Positions 51,558 to 60,277 of a stretch of 64,000 nt of DNA are shown in pieces (positions within the stretch are counted from its first letter, which is position 1; the number at the start of each line of letters is the position of its first letter). The notes beneath the pieces are model-generated. The model was not told the DNA's origin, did not search any database, and worked only from the letters and a program-made list of their open reading frames with translations. The position numbers and the translations under genes were made by a program. Origin of the DNA: Chitinophaga polysaccharea (lineage in GTDB: Bacteria; Bacteroidota; Bacteroidia; Chitinophagales; Chitinophagaceae); the NCBI RefSeq assembly GCF_007829335.1, contig NZ_VIWO01000004.1, forward strand, positions 248,001-312,000, in the 5' to 3' direction.

Positions 51558-54500
51558 ATGAACTTAATCAGTTTTGCATTAAAAAAACCTATTACTATCC
51601 TGGTGCTGGTGGCCGGCCTGTTCTTCTTTGGGATAAAAGCGGTGAATACGATTAAGATCGACATCTTCCCAAAGCTGGACATGCCGGTGATCTATGTATC
51701 CCACCCTTTTGGCGGATACACACCCAAGCAGATGGAGTCTTTCTTTGCTAAACAGTACATCAATATATTCCTGTTCGTAAATGGGGTAAAAAGTATCGAA
51801 ACAAAGAACATCCAGGGGCTTACCCTGATGAAGATCAACTTCTATCCCGGCACCAACATGGCCCAGGCCGCAGCGGAGGTGAGCGCCTTTTCGAATAGGA
51901 TTCAGGCCATCTTCCCTCCGGGTTCCAACCCACCATTTATCATCCGCTTCGATGCCTCTACCTTGCCGGTAGGACAGCTCGTACTCAGCAGCGATAAGCG
52001 TAATAACAACGAACTGCTCGACCTGGCCAACGTATACGTGCGTTCTTCCTTTACATCTATTCCCGGTTTGATTGGCTCTACGCCCTTCGGTGGTAATATG
52101 CGTACTGTGGTGATCAAAGCCGATCCAGAGCTGCTGCGCCAGCACAACATGACGCCCGATCAGCTGGTGGAAGCGCTGCGGCTCAACAACCAAACCGCCC
52201 CCTCCGGGAATGTGCGCATCGGCAACAATAACTATATCACACCCGCCAATACTACCATCCGTAATGTAAAGGACTTTGAAAATATACCCTTGTTTAAGGG
52301 AGATGTATCTAACCTCTACCTGCGCGATGTGGCTACTGTAGAAGATGGCGCCGACATTACCGCGGGCTATGCCCTGGTCAATGGCCGTCGCTCGGTATAC
52401 CTGAGTATCGCCAAAAGTGCGGATGCTTCTACCTGGGAGGTGGTACAACGACTCAAAAAGGCATTGCCTAAAATGAAGGCGCAGCTGCCGGAAGATGTGA
52501 ACCTGAGTTATGAGTTCGACCAGTCTACTTATGTGATCAACTCCGTAAAGAGCCTGCTCACAGAAGGTACGATAGGCGCTATTCTTACAGGGTTGATGGT
52601 GCTGTTGTTCCTCGGCGACCCAAGAGGGGCGCTGATTGTGATCCTTACCATTCCTACTTCTATTATTTCGGCGGTACTGTTCCTCAATCTCACCGGGCAA
52701 ACCATCAATATCATGACCCTCAGCGGGTTGGCGCTGGCCATTGGTATCCTGGTAGATGAAAGTACGGTAACGATAGAAAATATTCACCAGCATCTTGATA
52801 TGGGGAAACCCAAGGCCCTGGCTATCTGGGATGCCTGCCAGGAGATTGCGTTCCCTAAGTTGCTGATCCTGTTTTGTATCCTGGCGGTATTTGCACCGGC
52901 ATTTACCATGGGCGGTATTCCAGGCTCCCTGTTCCTGCCGCTGGCGCTGGCCATCGGTTTCAGCATGATCATTTCTTATTTCCTGGCACAAACATTTGTG
53001 CCTATCATGGCCAACTGGATCATGAAGGTAAAACATCATAAAAAAGCAGATGGCCAGGAAATGACCGATGCAGAAGAGTTTGCTGCCGCAGGATTATCCG
53101 GGGAAAAAGACACCTGGGAGCAGAAGAAAGTATTGGTAGAAAGAGCAGACAGTAACCATGACGGAAAGATCAGCCGCTTTGAGCGCCTGCGCAACCGCTA
53201 CCTGCGCTTCATTAGCCGGATGATGCCTTATCGCAAACCCATTGTGATCGGCTACCTGGTGATCGTATGCGGCGTAGTAGCATTGCTGCTGTCGGGCATC
53301 GGCAGGGATGTATTGCCCAAAGTGAACGGCAGCCAGTTCCAGGTGAGAATGCGGGTGCCGGACGGTACGCGTATTGAGCGCACGGAGGAACAAACCATGA
53401 AATTACTCGATGGCATCAACAATATCGTCGGGAAGGAAAATGTATCTATCACGTCGGCATATATAGGCATGCACCCCCAACTGTTTTCTACGGCGCCCAT
53501 CTTCCTGTGGATGGCCGGTCCGCACGAAGCAGTATTGCAGGTGTCGCTGAACGAGCATTATAAAACCAACCTGGAACAACTGAAAGATAAGATCCGGGAA
53601 AAAGCCAGGGCGATTGATCCGCAGATGATGCTGTCGTTTGAGCCGATAGAGCTCACCGACAAGATCCTCAGCCAGGGATCGCCCACACCTATAGAGGTAA
53701 GGTTTTCTGGCCGCGACCGTAAGCTGAGCGAGCAGTATGCCCAGAAGTTGGTCGACCAGCTGAAACAGCTGTCCTATCTCCGCGATGTGCAGTTTGGTCA
53801 GTCTATTAAATATCCTTCTATCAACGTAAATATCGACCGTATCCGGGCCGCGCAGCTGGGCGTGGATGTAAGCGATGTAACCCGCTCCCTGATTGCGTCT
53901 ACCTCTTCCTCCCGTTTAACGGAAAAAAATATATGGGTAGATGAAAAAGCGGGACTAAGCTATAACGTACAGGTACAGGTACCGGAAAATAAGATGAACA
54001 GCAAAGAGGAGATAGGGGAGATTCCTGTATTGAAGAATGCTTCCAGGCCCGTGCTGAGCGACGTAGCTACGTTATCGGTCGATACCACCTATGGCGAAGT
54101 AGATAACCTGGGCGCTATGCCGATGATGACCGTCACCGCCAACCTGAATAATAAAGATCTCGGCAGCGCTGCCGCCGGCGTAAAACAGGCTATTGCAGCG
54201 CTGGGACCATTGCCGCGGGGATTGAACGTAGAAATGATTGGACTCAGCACCACCCTCGGCGATACGCTCGATAGTTTACAGGGCGGATTGGTCATAGCCA
54301 TCGTAGTGATTTTCCTGATGCTGGCGGCCAATTTCCAGTCGTTCAAAGTATCGGGTATTGTGTTGGCCACCGTGCCTGCAGTGTTGTTGGGCTCCCTCGC
54401 ATTGCTGATGCTGTGCCGGTCTACCCTCAACCTGCAATCGTATATGGGCATGATCATGTCGGTAGGGGTATCCATTTCCAATGCGGTGTTACTGATTACC

Positions 54501-54833
54501 AATGCGGAGCAATTGAGAAAACACAATGGCGATGCTTTGTTATCTGCCACAGAAGCGGCTGCGCTGCGTTTACGCCCCATTGTAATGACTGCCCTGGCCA
54601 TGGTGGTAGGTATGATACCGATGGCGAGTGGTATGGGAGAAGCCGGCGATCAGTCATCTCCCCTGGGTAGAGCTGTTATCGGGGGGCTCGTAGCTTCTAC
54701 CTTTGCTGCCTTGTTTATATTACCTTTGGCATTTGCCTGGGGACAAGGGAAGGCCACTACACAAAGCGTATCGCTGCATCCGAGAGATGAAGAAAGTATT
54801 CACTACATTCCTTCAGAAGACGATAAGGCCTAA
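51558..54833 (+). CDS. RND-type efflux pump permease with an EF-hand-like insertion
   Basis: 1091 residues, an inner-membrane proton-driven pump of the AcrB/MexB/CusA superfamily. N-terminal 'FALKKPITILVLVAGLFFFG' is TM1; two periplasmic porter regions follow TM1 and TM7. TM4 holds 'GLALAIGILVDESTVTIENI', where AcrB has two aspartates; here Asp-Glu is present. The cytoplasmic stretch between TM6 and TM7 (about 497-560) is longer than usual and contains a perfect EF-hand loop pattern, Asp531 to Glu542 in 'ADSNHDGKISRFERL'. C-terminal TM helices include 'GLVIAIVVIFLMLAANFQSF' and 'GMIMSVGVSISNAVLLITNA'. The substrate is unknown. Confidence 0.93.
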   Translation: MNLISFALKKPITILVLVAGLFFFGIKAVNTIKIDIFPKLDMPVIYVSHPFGGYTPKQMESFFAKQYINIFLFVNGVKSIETKNIQGLTLMKINFYPGTNMAQAAAEVSAFSNRIQAIFPPGSNPPFIIRFDASTLPVGQLVLSSDKRNNNELLDLANVYVRSSFTSIPGLIGSTPFGGNMRTVVIKADPELLRQHNMTPDQLVEALRLNNQTAPSGNVRIGNNNYITPANTTIRNVKDFENIPLFKGDVSNLYLRDVATVEDGADITAGYALVNGRRSVYLSIAKSADASTWEVVQRLKKALPKMKAQLPEDVNLSYEFDQSTYVINSVKSLLTEGTIGAILTGLMVLLFLGDPRGALIVILTIPTSIISAVLFLNLTGQTINIMTLSGLALAIGILVDESTVTIENIHQHLDMGKPKALAIWDACQEIAFPKLLILFCILAVFAPAFTMGGIPGSLFLPLALAIGFSMIISYFLAQTFVPIMANWIMKVKHHKKADGQEMTDAEEFAAAGLSGEKDTWEQKKVLVERADSNHDGKISRFERLRNRYLRFISRMMPYRKPIVIGYLVIVCGVVALLLSGIGRDVLPKVNGSQFQVRMRVPDGTRIERTEEQTMKLLDGINNIVGKENVSITSAYIGMHPQLFSTAPIFLWMAGPHEAVLQVSLNEHYKTNLEQLKDKIREKARAIDPQMMLSFEPIELTDKILSQGSPTPIEVRFSGRDRKLSEQYAQKLVDQLKQLSYLRDVQFGQSIKYPSINVNIDRIRAAQLGVDVSDVTRSLIASTSSSRLTEKNIWVDEKAGLSYNVQVQVPENKMNSKEEIGEIPVLKNASRPVLSDVATLSVDTTYGEVDNLGAMPMMTVTANLNNKDLGSAAAGVKQAIAALGPLPRGLNVEMIGLSTTLGDTLDSLQGGLVIAIVVIFLMLAANFQSFKVSGIVLATVPAVLLGSLALLMLCRSTLNLQSYMGMIMSVGVSISNAVLLITNAEQLRKHNGDALLSATEAAALRLRPIVMTALAMVVGMIPMASGMGEAGDQSSPLGRAVIGGLVASTFAALFILPLAFAWGQGKATTQSVSLHPRDEESIHYIPSEDDKA

Positions 54834-54876
54834 TCAATCAATCATCATTCATCTAATTGCTATTAAAATATATTTT

Positions 54877-55998
54877 ATGAACAGCGGTTTCCGTATCTCG
54901 ATTTCTTTCCTGTTGCTGACAAGTATTGCCGTGGCATTGCACAGCTGCAGTGAATCCGGGGCCAAAGACGAAAAATCCGGCGCTGCCGCAGTGGCGCCGG
55001 CTCCTGCATTGTCCGCTTTCTCCCTGGAAAAAGGAGCCATCTCATCTTCTATACGTATTCCCGGGGAGCTGGTGGCTTTCCAGCAGGTGGACCTTTACGC
55101 CAAAGTAAACAGCTTTATCAAAAAACTATATGCCGATGTGGGTACGGAGGTGAGTGCCGGCCAGCTGCTGGTGACCATGGAAGCGCCTGAAATCAACTCA
55201 CAGCTCTCCGGTGCGGAGTCGCGTTTAAAATCGCAGGAAGCAATTTATTTGTCGAGCAAAGCTACCTATGATCGCCTGTTGGAAACCAGCAAAACGCCTG
55301 GTACCGTATCGCAGAACGACCTGGATCTGGCCTTTGCCCGTCAGAAATCAGACCTGGCGCAGCTCGAGGCCGCCCGGGCTGCGCACCGCGAAGTAGGCGA
55401 TAACCGCAATTACCTGGAAATACGCGCTCCCTTCAGTGGTGTGATCACCGCACGTAATGTAAGCGCCGGCGCTTATGTTGGCCCTTCTGGTAAAGGCTCT
55501 GAAATGCCCATCTTCACGTTGCAGGAACAAAAGAAACTGAGATTGGTAGTAAGTGTACCGGAAGCCTATACCAGCTACCTGGATAACCAGAGTGACGTGA
55601 AATTTACCGTGAAATCGCTCACGGGTAAGCAGTTTACCGGTAAGGTGATCCGCCTGGCCGGCGCCCTGGATCGCAAGCTCCGCTCACAGCATATCGAAAT
55701 AGATGTAGCGAACAACGACAAAGCCCTGTTGCCCGGTATGGTGGCAGAAGTGGCCATTCCGCTTACAGGTAATGGCAACAACTTCCTGGTGCCTTCCAGC
55801 GCAGTGCTCAATTCATCGAAGGGTGTGTATGTGATCCGGGTAGAAAACAACAAAACAAAGTGGGTACCCGTTACCACAGGTCGCAGCGAAAGTGGTAAAA
55901 CCGAAGTATTCGGTGATCTGAAAGAAGGAGATACGCTGATTACCACTGCTGGTGAAGAAGTGAGAGACAGCGCCGTAGCTAATGTACAATTGAAATAG
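54877..55998 (+). CDS. RND efflux periplasmic adaptor lipoprotein (HlyD/MFP family)
   Basis: 373 residues from the ATG at 54877; the open frame starts inside the pump gene, but this start gives a lipoprotein signal ending 'ALHSC'. The lipoyl/barrel-sandwich halves are 'VDLYAKVNSFIKKLYADVGT' with 'GQLLVTMEAPEINSQL', and 'YLEIRAPFSGVITARNVSAG'. Between them is a coiled hairpin (about 110-170, 'AESRLKSQEAIYLSSKATYD'). The beta-barrel and membrane-proximal domains follow ('LLPGMVAEVAIPLTG', 'GRSESGKTEVFGDLKEGDTL'). It bridges the RND pump and the TolC-like channel. Confidence 0.94.
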   Translation: MNSGFRISISFLLLTSIAVALHSCSESGAKDEKSGAAAVAPAPALSAFSLEKGAISSSIRIPGELVAFQQVDLYAKVNSFIKKLYADVGTEVSAGQLLVTMEAPEINSQLSGAESRLKSQEAIYLSSKATYDRLLETSKTPGTVSQNDLDLAFARQKSDLAQLEAARAAHREVGDNRNYLEIRAPFSGVITARNVSAGAYVGPSGKGSEMPIFTLQEQKKLRLVVSVPEAYTSYLDNQSDVKFTVKSLTGKQFTGKVIRLAGALDRKLRSQHIEIDVANNDKALLPGMVAEVAIPLTGNGNNFLVPSSAVLNSSKGVYVIRVENNKTKWVPVTTGRSESGKTEVFGDLKEGDTLITTAGEEVRDSAVANVQLK

Positions 55999-56015
55999 TA
56001 GATAGTGATGAATGC

Positions 56016-56050
56016 AGGGACTGCCTGTTTATACAGGCGGTCCCTTTTTG
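56016..56050. terminator. Terminator between the efflux operon and the isomerase gene
   Basis: AGGGACTGCCTGT (56016-56028) pairs with ACAGGCGGTCCCT (56033-56045) with one wobble, followed by TTTTG on the plus strand. The isomerase gene ends at 56052 on the other strand. Confidence 0.8.
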
Positions 56051-56051
56051 T

Positions 56052-56891
56052 TTAACTATTGAGCGTATGGATCACGCCCCGGAAATAGCCCGCCGATTCG
56101 GCGATGCCCGGCAGCGGATCATTCATATCTTTTTCATATTCTATACTGCATACGCCCTGGTAATTGATTTTATCCAGTGCGGCCACCAGCTTTTTAAAAT
56201 CGATCACGCCTCTGCCTAGTTCAATGGCTTTGCCATCTTTGGCGGCAGCGCTCACATCTTTGATATGCAGGTCGAAGATCCTGTTTTTATACGTCAGCAC
56301 GGCTTTGTCGGGTGCTTCGCCTGCCCGGGTGGCATGGCCAATGTCCAGGCAGAGGCCCAGGCGCGGGTCCCGGTTTTTGATGAGGTCGTACGCGTTTTTA
56401 GGTCCGGGGTAGAGCGCATCCTCAGGTCCGTGGTTGTGAACGGCGAGCCGGATATTATAGGTTTTGATTTTCTCTTCCGTATAATCCAGTAAATCAGGGG
56501 TAGGTACGCCTACGATCAGCGGAACACCCACCCGTTTGGCATATTCGAAGGCCTCGTCTACTGCCTGCTTCGTTTTCATGTAAATAACACCTACGGCATA
56601 TACGTTGATGCCGGCAGCGGAAAATTTCCCCAGCACCTCTTTGATCTTTTCCTCACTGCTATTGAGCGGCAGCTGAATGTCTTTCACCGAAATATTTTTG
56701 ATATTCACCCGGTTCATGATAGCAATCGCCTGGTCGAGGTTGAATTTGGCAAAAGTATATCCGGCCATGCCCACCGGGAGCTGCACCTTATCCCGGCGGC
56801 CGGAAACCGCTGCGGTGGCTGCCAGTGGCCCCATGGTGGTAGCGGCCATGCCCAGGGCTGTTTGTAAAAGGAAATTTCTTCTTGTCGACAT
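56052..56891 (-). CDS. Sugar phosphate isomerase/epimerase family protein, exported
   Basis: 279 residues. The start 'STRRNFLLQTALGMAATTMG' is a Tat-like signal (Arg-Arg followed by a hydrophobic stretch). The body is a xylose isomerase-like TIM barrel: 'GVIYMKTKQAVDEAFEYAKR', 'IRLAVHNHGPEDALYPGP', 'RLGLCLDIGHATRAGEAPDK', 'IFDLHIKDVSAAAKDG' and 'YQGVCSIEYEKDMNDPLPGI', which supply the usual metal ligands (Glu, Asp, His, Glu). Exported members are common in Bacteroidota glycan metabolism. Exact substrate unknown; it lies alone. Confidence 0.88.
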   Translation of the reverse strand: MSTRRNFLLQTALGMAATTMGPLAATAAVSGRRDKVQLPVGMAGYTFAKFNLDQAIAIMNRVNIKNISVKDIQLPLNSSEEKIKEVLGKFSAAGINVYAVGVIYMKTKQAVDEAFEYAKRVGVPLIVGVPTPDLLDYTEEKIKTYNIRLAVHNHGPEDALYPGPKNAYDLIKNRDPRLGLCLDIGHATRAGEAPDKAVLTYKNRIFDLHIKDVSAAAKDGKAIELGRGVIDFKKLVAALDKINYQGVCSIEYEKDMNDPLPGIAESAGYFRGVIHTLNS

Positions 56892-57063
56892 AAAAATGGT
56901 TGTTACGTAGTTTTACCAAAAGGAATACTGACCGCCTAAGATCTCTAAAATTTTTTATTTTTTCATGATCAATACCATTTTTCGGGATAACCGGGCAAGA
57001 TAGGTTCAGGCACGTTAATTGCGGCCCGGGGCATCGCAGTTATATAACGCCTAAGCGAAGAAT

Positions 57064-57795
57064 ATGAAGAGATTAGTTTTACTCATGATGGCGCTTTTGA
57101 GCTATTGCAATACCATGGCCCAGTTCAGCGACTCTGTACACTATTATATCAAGTATGCCTCTACCGGGTCGGTAAATAGTACCCAGGATGGAAATGCTTA
57201 CCTGCTCAATAACAACCTGGGCTTTAAGATCAGTAAAAAGAAAATAGTGCTGAACACGGCTGCCAGCTATGTATATGGCAAACAAAACCATAGTCAGACG
57301 AACAATGATGTGTCTGCCGTTACCGATTTTAGTGTATACCGGGGAGAGAAGAAAATTTACTACTGGGGACTAGCCAACTACGACAAGAGTTATTCCCTGA
57401 AGATCAACAACCGCTTCCAGGCCGGCGGCGGCGCCGCTTACGATGTCATCCATCGCCCCAATGCCACCCTCAATATCAGCGAAGGGATTATGTTTGAAGC
57501 CAGCGACCTGTTTTTGCAGGATACCATCCGCGACGTATATCAAACCGTCCGCAACTCGCTGCGGGTATCCTACAAATGGACTATCTGGAACATGGTGGTG
57601 CTGGAAGGCGCCAATTATCTGCAAAACTCGCTGACTAACGGCAACGACTATATTCTCAAGTGCAACAATGGCCTTTCTGTGAAGCTCCGTTCCTGGCTAA
57701 GCATTACCGCCGCCATGGTGTATAATAAAGTGAATCGTACTGATCGTGAAAACCTGCTGATGACATATGGGCTCACGGTGGAGAAGTTTTTTTAA
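57064..57795 (+). CDS. DUF481 family outer-membrane protein (YdiY-like)
   Basis: 243 residues. Signal peptide ends 'NTMAQ'. The rest is a run of amphipathic strands with aromatic ends ('KIVLNTAASYVYGKQNH', 'KIYYWGLANYDKSYSLKINN', 'FQAGGGAAYDVIHRPNATLN'), ending 'LLMTYGLTVEKFF', as expected for a small outer-membrane beta-barrel of the DUF481 type. Role unknown. It is divergent from the isomerase gene and converges with msrB. Confidence 0.8.
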   Translation: MKRLVLLMMALLSYCNTMAQFSDSVHYYIKYASTGSVNSTQDGNAYLLNNNLGFKISKKKIVLNTAASYVYGKQNHSQTNNDVSAVTDFSVYRGEKKIYYWGLANYDKSYSLKINNRFQAGGGAAYDVIHRPNATLNISEGIMFEASDLFLQDTIRDVYQTVRNSLRVSYKWTIWNMVVLEGANYLQNSLTNGNDYILKCNNGLSVKLRSWLSITAAMVYNKVNRTDRENLLMTYGLTVEKFF

Positions 57796-57903
57796 GTGCC
57801 CTGCAATAGGGGGAAGCCGGCAAAGTAAGCCTGGACGATCCAATCGGTAAAATCTGCTTCCGGTTTTGCGAAGGCGCTTCCTGGATTAAAACAGGGAATA
57901 TAT

Positions 57904-57940
57904 TTTCACGCCAGGAACACAACATGCACCTGGCGTGAAA
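57904..57940. terminator. Bidirectional terminator between the DUF481 and msrB genes
   Basis: TTTCACGCCAGG (57904-57915) and CCTGGCGTGAAA (57929-57940) are exact complements. T-rich sequence lies outside on the minus strand. Confidence 0.75.
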
Positions 57941-57947
57941 TGAAACA

Positions 57948-58466
57948 TTAATGTGCTCCCGGATCCGGCTCAAAATCGAGGGAAATGGAGTTCATGCAAA
58001 ATCGTTTATGGGTAGGCGGTGGTCCGTCATCGAAGATATGCCCCAGGTGTGAGCCGCAACGTTCGCAAATTACTTCTGTGCGCTGCATGCCGTAGGAGTT
58101 ATCAGACTTATAAATGACGCTGTTGGCTCTCAACGGCTCGAAGAAGCTTGGCCAGCCGCAGGAGCTGGCAAACTTGGCATCTGAGCGGAACAAAGGATTA
58201 CCACATACAGCGCAGTAATAAGTGCCTTTTACATCGCTATCCCAGTATTTCCCGGTAAAGGCGCGTTCGGTAGCAGCCTCTCTCGCTACGGCATATAATT
58301 CCGGCGAAAGTACTTTCTTCCATTCTGCATTGGTGATATGCAGTTTCCGGGTGTCTGTCCGGGAATAAAAAGGATTGGGAACGGCAGGCGGCTGTTTGCT
58401 CTCGTTTTGGCTATGACAGGCAATCTGGCTGGCCAGGATCAGGGTGAGCAGAAATAATGTTTTCAT
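57948..58466 (-). CDS. msrB: Peptide-methionine (R)-S-oxide reductase MsrB, lipoprotein form
   Basis: 172 residues. A lipoprotein signal with lipobox 'ASQIAC' places it in the periplasm. The MsrB domain has both zinc CxxC pairs ('YYCAVCGNPLF', 'VICERCGSHLGHIF'), the 'ASSCGWPSFFEPL' block with the resolving-type Cys, and the catalytic Cys in 'HKRFCMNSISLDFEP'. It reduces methionine-R-sulfoxide in envelope proteins after oxidative damage. Confidence 0.96.
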   Translation of the reverse strand: MKTLFLLTLILASQIACHSQNESKQPPAVPNPFYSRTDTRKLHITNAEWKKVLSPELYAVAREAATERAFTGKYWDSDVKGTYYCAVCGNPLFRSDAKFASSCGWPSFFEPLRANSVIYKSDNSYGMQRTEVICERCGSHLGHIFDDGPPPTHKRFCMNSISLDFEPDPGAH

Positions 58467-58590
58467 CGCTGTTATGAACTACACGTGAACAAATATGATG
58501 ATACAAATTTACCGCTTTATCTTCTTATTTGAGCGGCTGTACGGCGATTTACCCATCGCCTGTTCATTAGACGCAGCAAATGAAAAATCC

Positions 58591-58974
58591 TTACAACAAT
58601 TCTTCCAGTAAGGCCGTTACCCGTTGCGATAATTCGCTGCCCAGCGTTTCCAGGCCGCTATAGCCCTGCAACTGCTGCAAAGGGTCGCTGTAGGTCACCG
58701 CGGTGGTATGGTCGGCCACTTCCCGCAGCACCAGCTTTAAGGGCACTTCTATAACGGCGGCTGGATCAGCCTGCAATAGTTGATGCATATAGACCGGGTG
58801 GAAGAAGAGCAGTTGCCGGATAGGGCCAATGACGATCTGGTGACTCGCTAATATGACCTGTGGATTGATCTCGTGCAGGAGCAGGAAGCCATTGTTAACG
58901 ATGGCTTTCCTGGCGGCAGTCAATACCTGCTCAAATGGCTGGTCAATAACGATGTTGATTTTATCTGTTTTCAT
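58591..58974 (-). CDS. DUF302 domain protein
   Basis: 127 residues from the ATG at 58974; an ATG at 58986 is also possible. 'QPFEQVLTAARKAIVNNGFL' at the start, 'HQIVIGPIRQLLFFHPVYMH' in the middle and 'VIEVPLKLVLREV' match the DUF302 layout. DUF302 proteins are small alpha-beta proteins of unclear role, often near redox genes. The start overlaps the end of the AhpD-like gene by 14 bases, so they form one operon under the TetR operator at 59541. Confidence 0.82.
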   Translation of the reverse strand: MKTDKINIVIDQPFEQVLTAARKAIVNNGFLLLHEINPQVILASHQIVIGPIRQLLFFHPVYMHQLLQADPAAVIEVPLKLVLREVADHTTAVTYSDPLQQLQGYSGLETLGSELSQRVTALLEELL

Positions 58975-59521
58975 AGCTGTTGGCATTTGCGGGAGTAACT
59001 AAGGGCCAGTCTACTTCAGTACCGGCTACTACGTTGAGATAGTTGGTAAAAATATTACGTACTACGTTGGCAATGATTTCCAGTATTTCGCCATCGGTAT
59101 AACCGGCATGGCGCAGCGGCGTTACGTCAGCGGTGGATAAATCGCCGGGGGTAGCCAATAGCTTTTGGGTGAATGCCATGCCGGCAGCCACTTTTGGATC
59201 GGTAGCTGTCAGCGCCCGGGCTTCGCGGATATCGGCTTCCGACAATCCTGCTTTGGCGCCGGTAAAGCTGTGGGCCGACAGGCAATAGGTACAACCATTA
59301 TATTCTGCCGAAGCAATGGCAATTCTTTCTGCCATCGGGGCGCCCAGGCTGCCTTTACGCAGGGAGTTGCTGAATTGGGTGTAGGCCTCCAGTACGGCCG
59401 GGGAATGCGCCATTACGCTATACATGTTGGGAATGCGGCCCAGTTGGCGGTTTACCTGTTCTAATACACGGGTGGCTTCGTGGCTGGCTTCACTCAGTGG
59501 AAGCGCGGTAATAGTGCTCAT
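58961..59521 (-). CDS. Carboxymuconolactone decarboxylase / AhpD-like alkylhydroperoxidase
   Basis: 186 residues from the ATG at 59521; the open frame upstream crosses the operator and is not used. The family's redox motif is present in 'EYNGCTYCLSAHSFTG', the Cys-x-x-Cys with His three residues on. Flanking 'RIPNMYSVMAHSPAVLEAYT' and 'GYTDGEILEIIANVVRNIFT' are also typical. Such proteins detoxify organic peroxides or act as thiol reductants. First gene of the operon, 20 bases behind a TAGAC palindrome, and therefore probably repressed by the adjacent TetR protein. Confidence 0.93.
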   Translation of the reverse strand: MSTITALPLSEASHEATRVLEQVNRQLGRIPNMYSVMAHSPAVLEAYTQFSNSLRKGSLGAPMAERIAIASAEYNGCTYCLSAHSFTGAKAGLSEADIREARALTATDPKVAAGMAFTQKLLATPGDLSTADVTPLRHAGYTDGEILEIIANVVRNIFTNYLNVVAGTEVDWPLVTPANANSYENR

Positions 59522-59540
59522 AGTATTTGTTTTTTTATTA

Positions 59541-59556
59541 TAGACCAATTTGTCTA
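59541..59556. promoter_or_regulatory. TetR-type operator before the AhpD-like gene
   Basis: TAGACCAATTTGTCTA, a palindrome with one mismatched pair; half-sites TAGAC/GTCTA match the perfect site at 60201-60216. It overlaps the presumed promoter of the 59521 gene. Confidence 0.7.
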
Positions 59557-59596
59557 TTATTGATGAAAAAAATAACCCTTTGCAGGGTGGCATTTG

Positions 59597-60169
59597 TTAC
59601 AACTTACTCAGCAAATGTTTGATCGTTTTTTTAGCGGCTTTCACGGGCCAAATATCCCGGAAAACCTTGGTTTCTACAATTGCTCCTTCAAACAGCAGGT
59701 AGATGGTATCTGCCCAGGTATCTGCAGCCGGATGTCCTTCCACCCCCGGAATAGCCAGCAGTAGCTGATGCAGGTAACGACGCAGTTTTCGCTTATGTTC
59801 GGCCACCTGCTGTTGCATTTCTTTATGGCTACCGCCAATTTCTGCCAGCATATTAATGAAGCGGCATCCGCGAAAGTCCTGCCGGGGCAGTTGCGTTTCC
59901 AGGAAATCGAACGGTGCCAGCAGCCTGTCCAACGGCGCTATTTTGGCCTCCACCACCGCTGTTACCGCCTGGAACCATTCCTGTCGCGCGGCCTTCAGGT
60001 AAGCCAATCCCAGCTCGTCTTTCGAGCCAAAGTGGCTGTATAGGCTCGCTTTGGCTACCCCCGCTTCCTCCAGCACCTGGTTAATGCCGGTGGCATTGTA
60101 CCCCTGCTCGTAAAACAAGCGCGCCGCAGTGGCTAAAATCTTCTCTTTTGGATTACCTGGCCTTGCCAT
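59597..60169 (-). CDS. TetR/AcrR family transcriptional repressor
   Basis: 190 residues. The N-terminal DNA-binding domain is clear: 'ILATAARLFYEQGYNATGIN' then 'QVLEEAGVAKASLYSHFGSK' and 'DELGLAYLKAARQEW'. The C-terminal domain resembles the TetR_C group of redox/electrophile sensors ('FRGCRFINMLAEIGG' contains one Cys that could sense oxidants). Flanked by two near-identical TAGAC palindromes, one before its own start and one before the AhpD-like operon, which implies autoregulation and control of its neighbours. Confidence 0.93.
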   Translation of the reverse strand: MARPGNPKEKILATAARLFYEQGYNATGINQVLEEAGVAKASLYSHFGSKDELGLAYLKAARQEWFQAVTAVVEAKIAPLDRLLAPFDFLETQLPRQDFRGCRFINMLAEIGGSHKEMQQQVAEHKRKLRRYLHQLLLAIPGVEGHPAADTWADTIYLLFEGAIVETKVFRDIWPVKAAKKTIKHLLSKL

Positions 60170-60189
60170 AACAGTACAAATGTAAAGAC

Positions 60190-60227
60190 AAAAATAATAA
60201 TAGACAAATTTGTCTATTATTATTTTT
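60190..60227. promoter_or_regulatory. Perfect 38-bp palindromic operator between the TetR and lactonase genes
   Basis: Exact 19-base arms centred at 60208/60209; the core is TAGACAAATTTGTCTA with AT-rich flanks. It lies 21 bases before the TetR start and about 50 bases before the lactonase start, so it can control both. Confidence 0.75.
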
Positions 60228-60277
60228 TAGAGAGATGAGTATCTTGTGGTTCACCTTCATGTCTAAAACATTTACCA

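Noticed and set aside
51579..53039. Long open frame of 486 codons on the minus strand opposite the RND pump gene
   Set aside because: Its protein is rich in His, Arg and Gln and shows no domain; the opposite strand is a clear pump. It is a by-product of codon bias.
59522..59593. Upstream extension of the AhpD-like frame to 59593
   Set aside because: It runs through the TetR operator and lacks family similarity; the ATG at 59521 fits.
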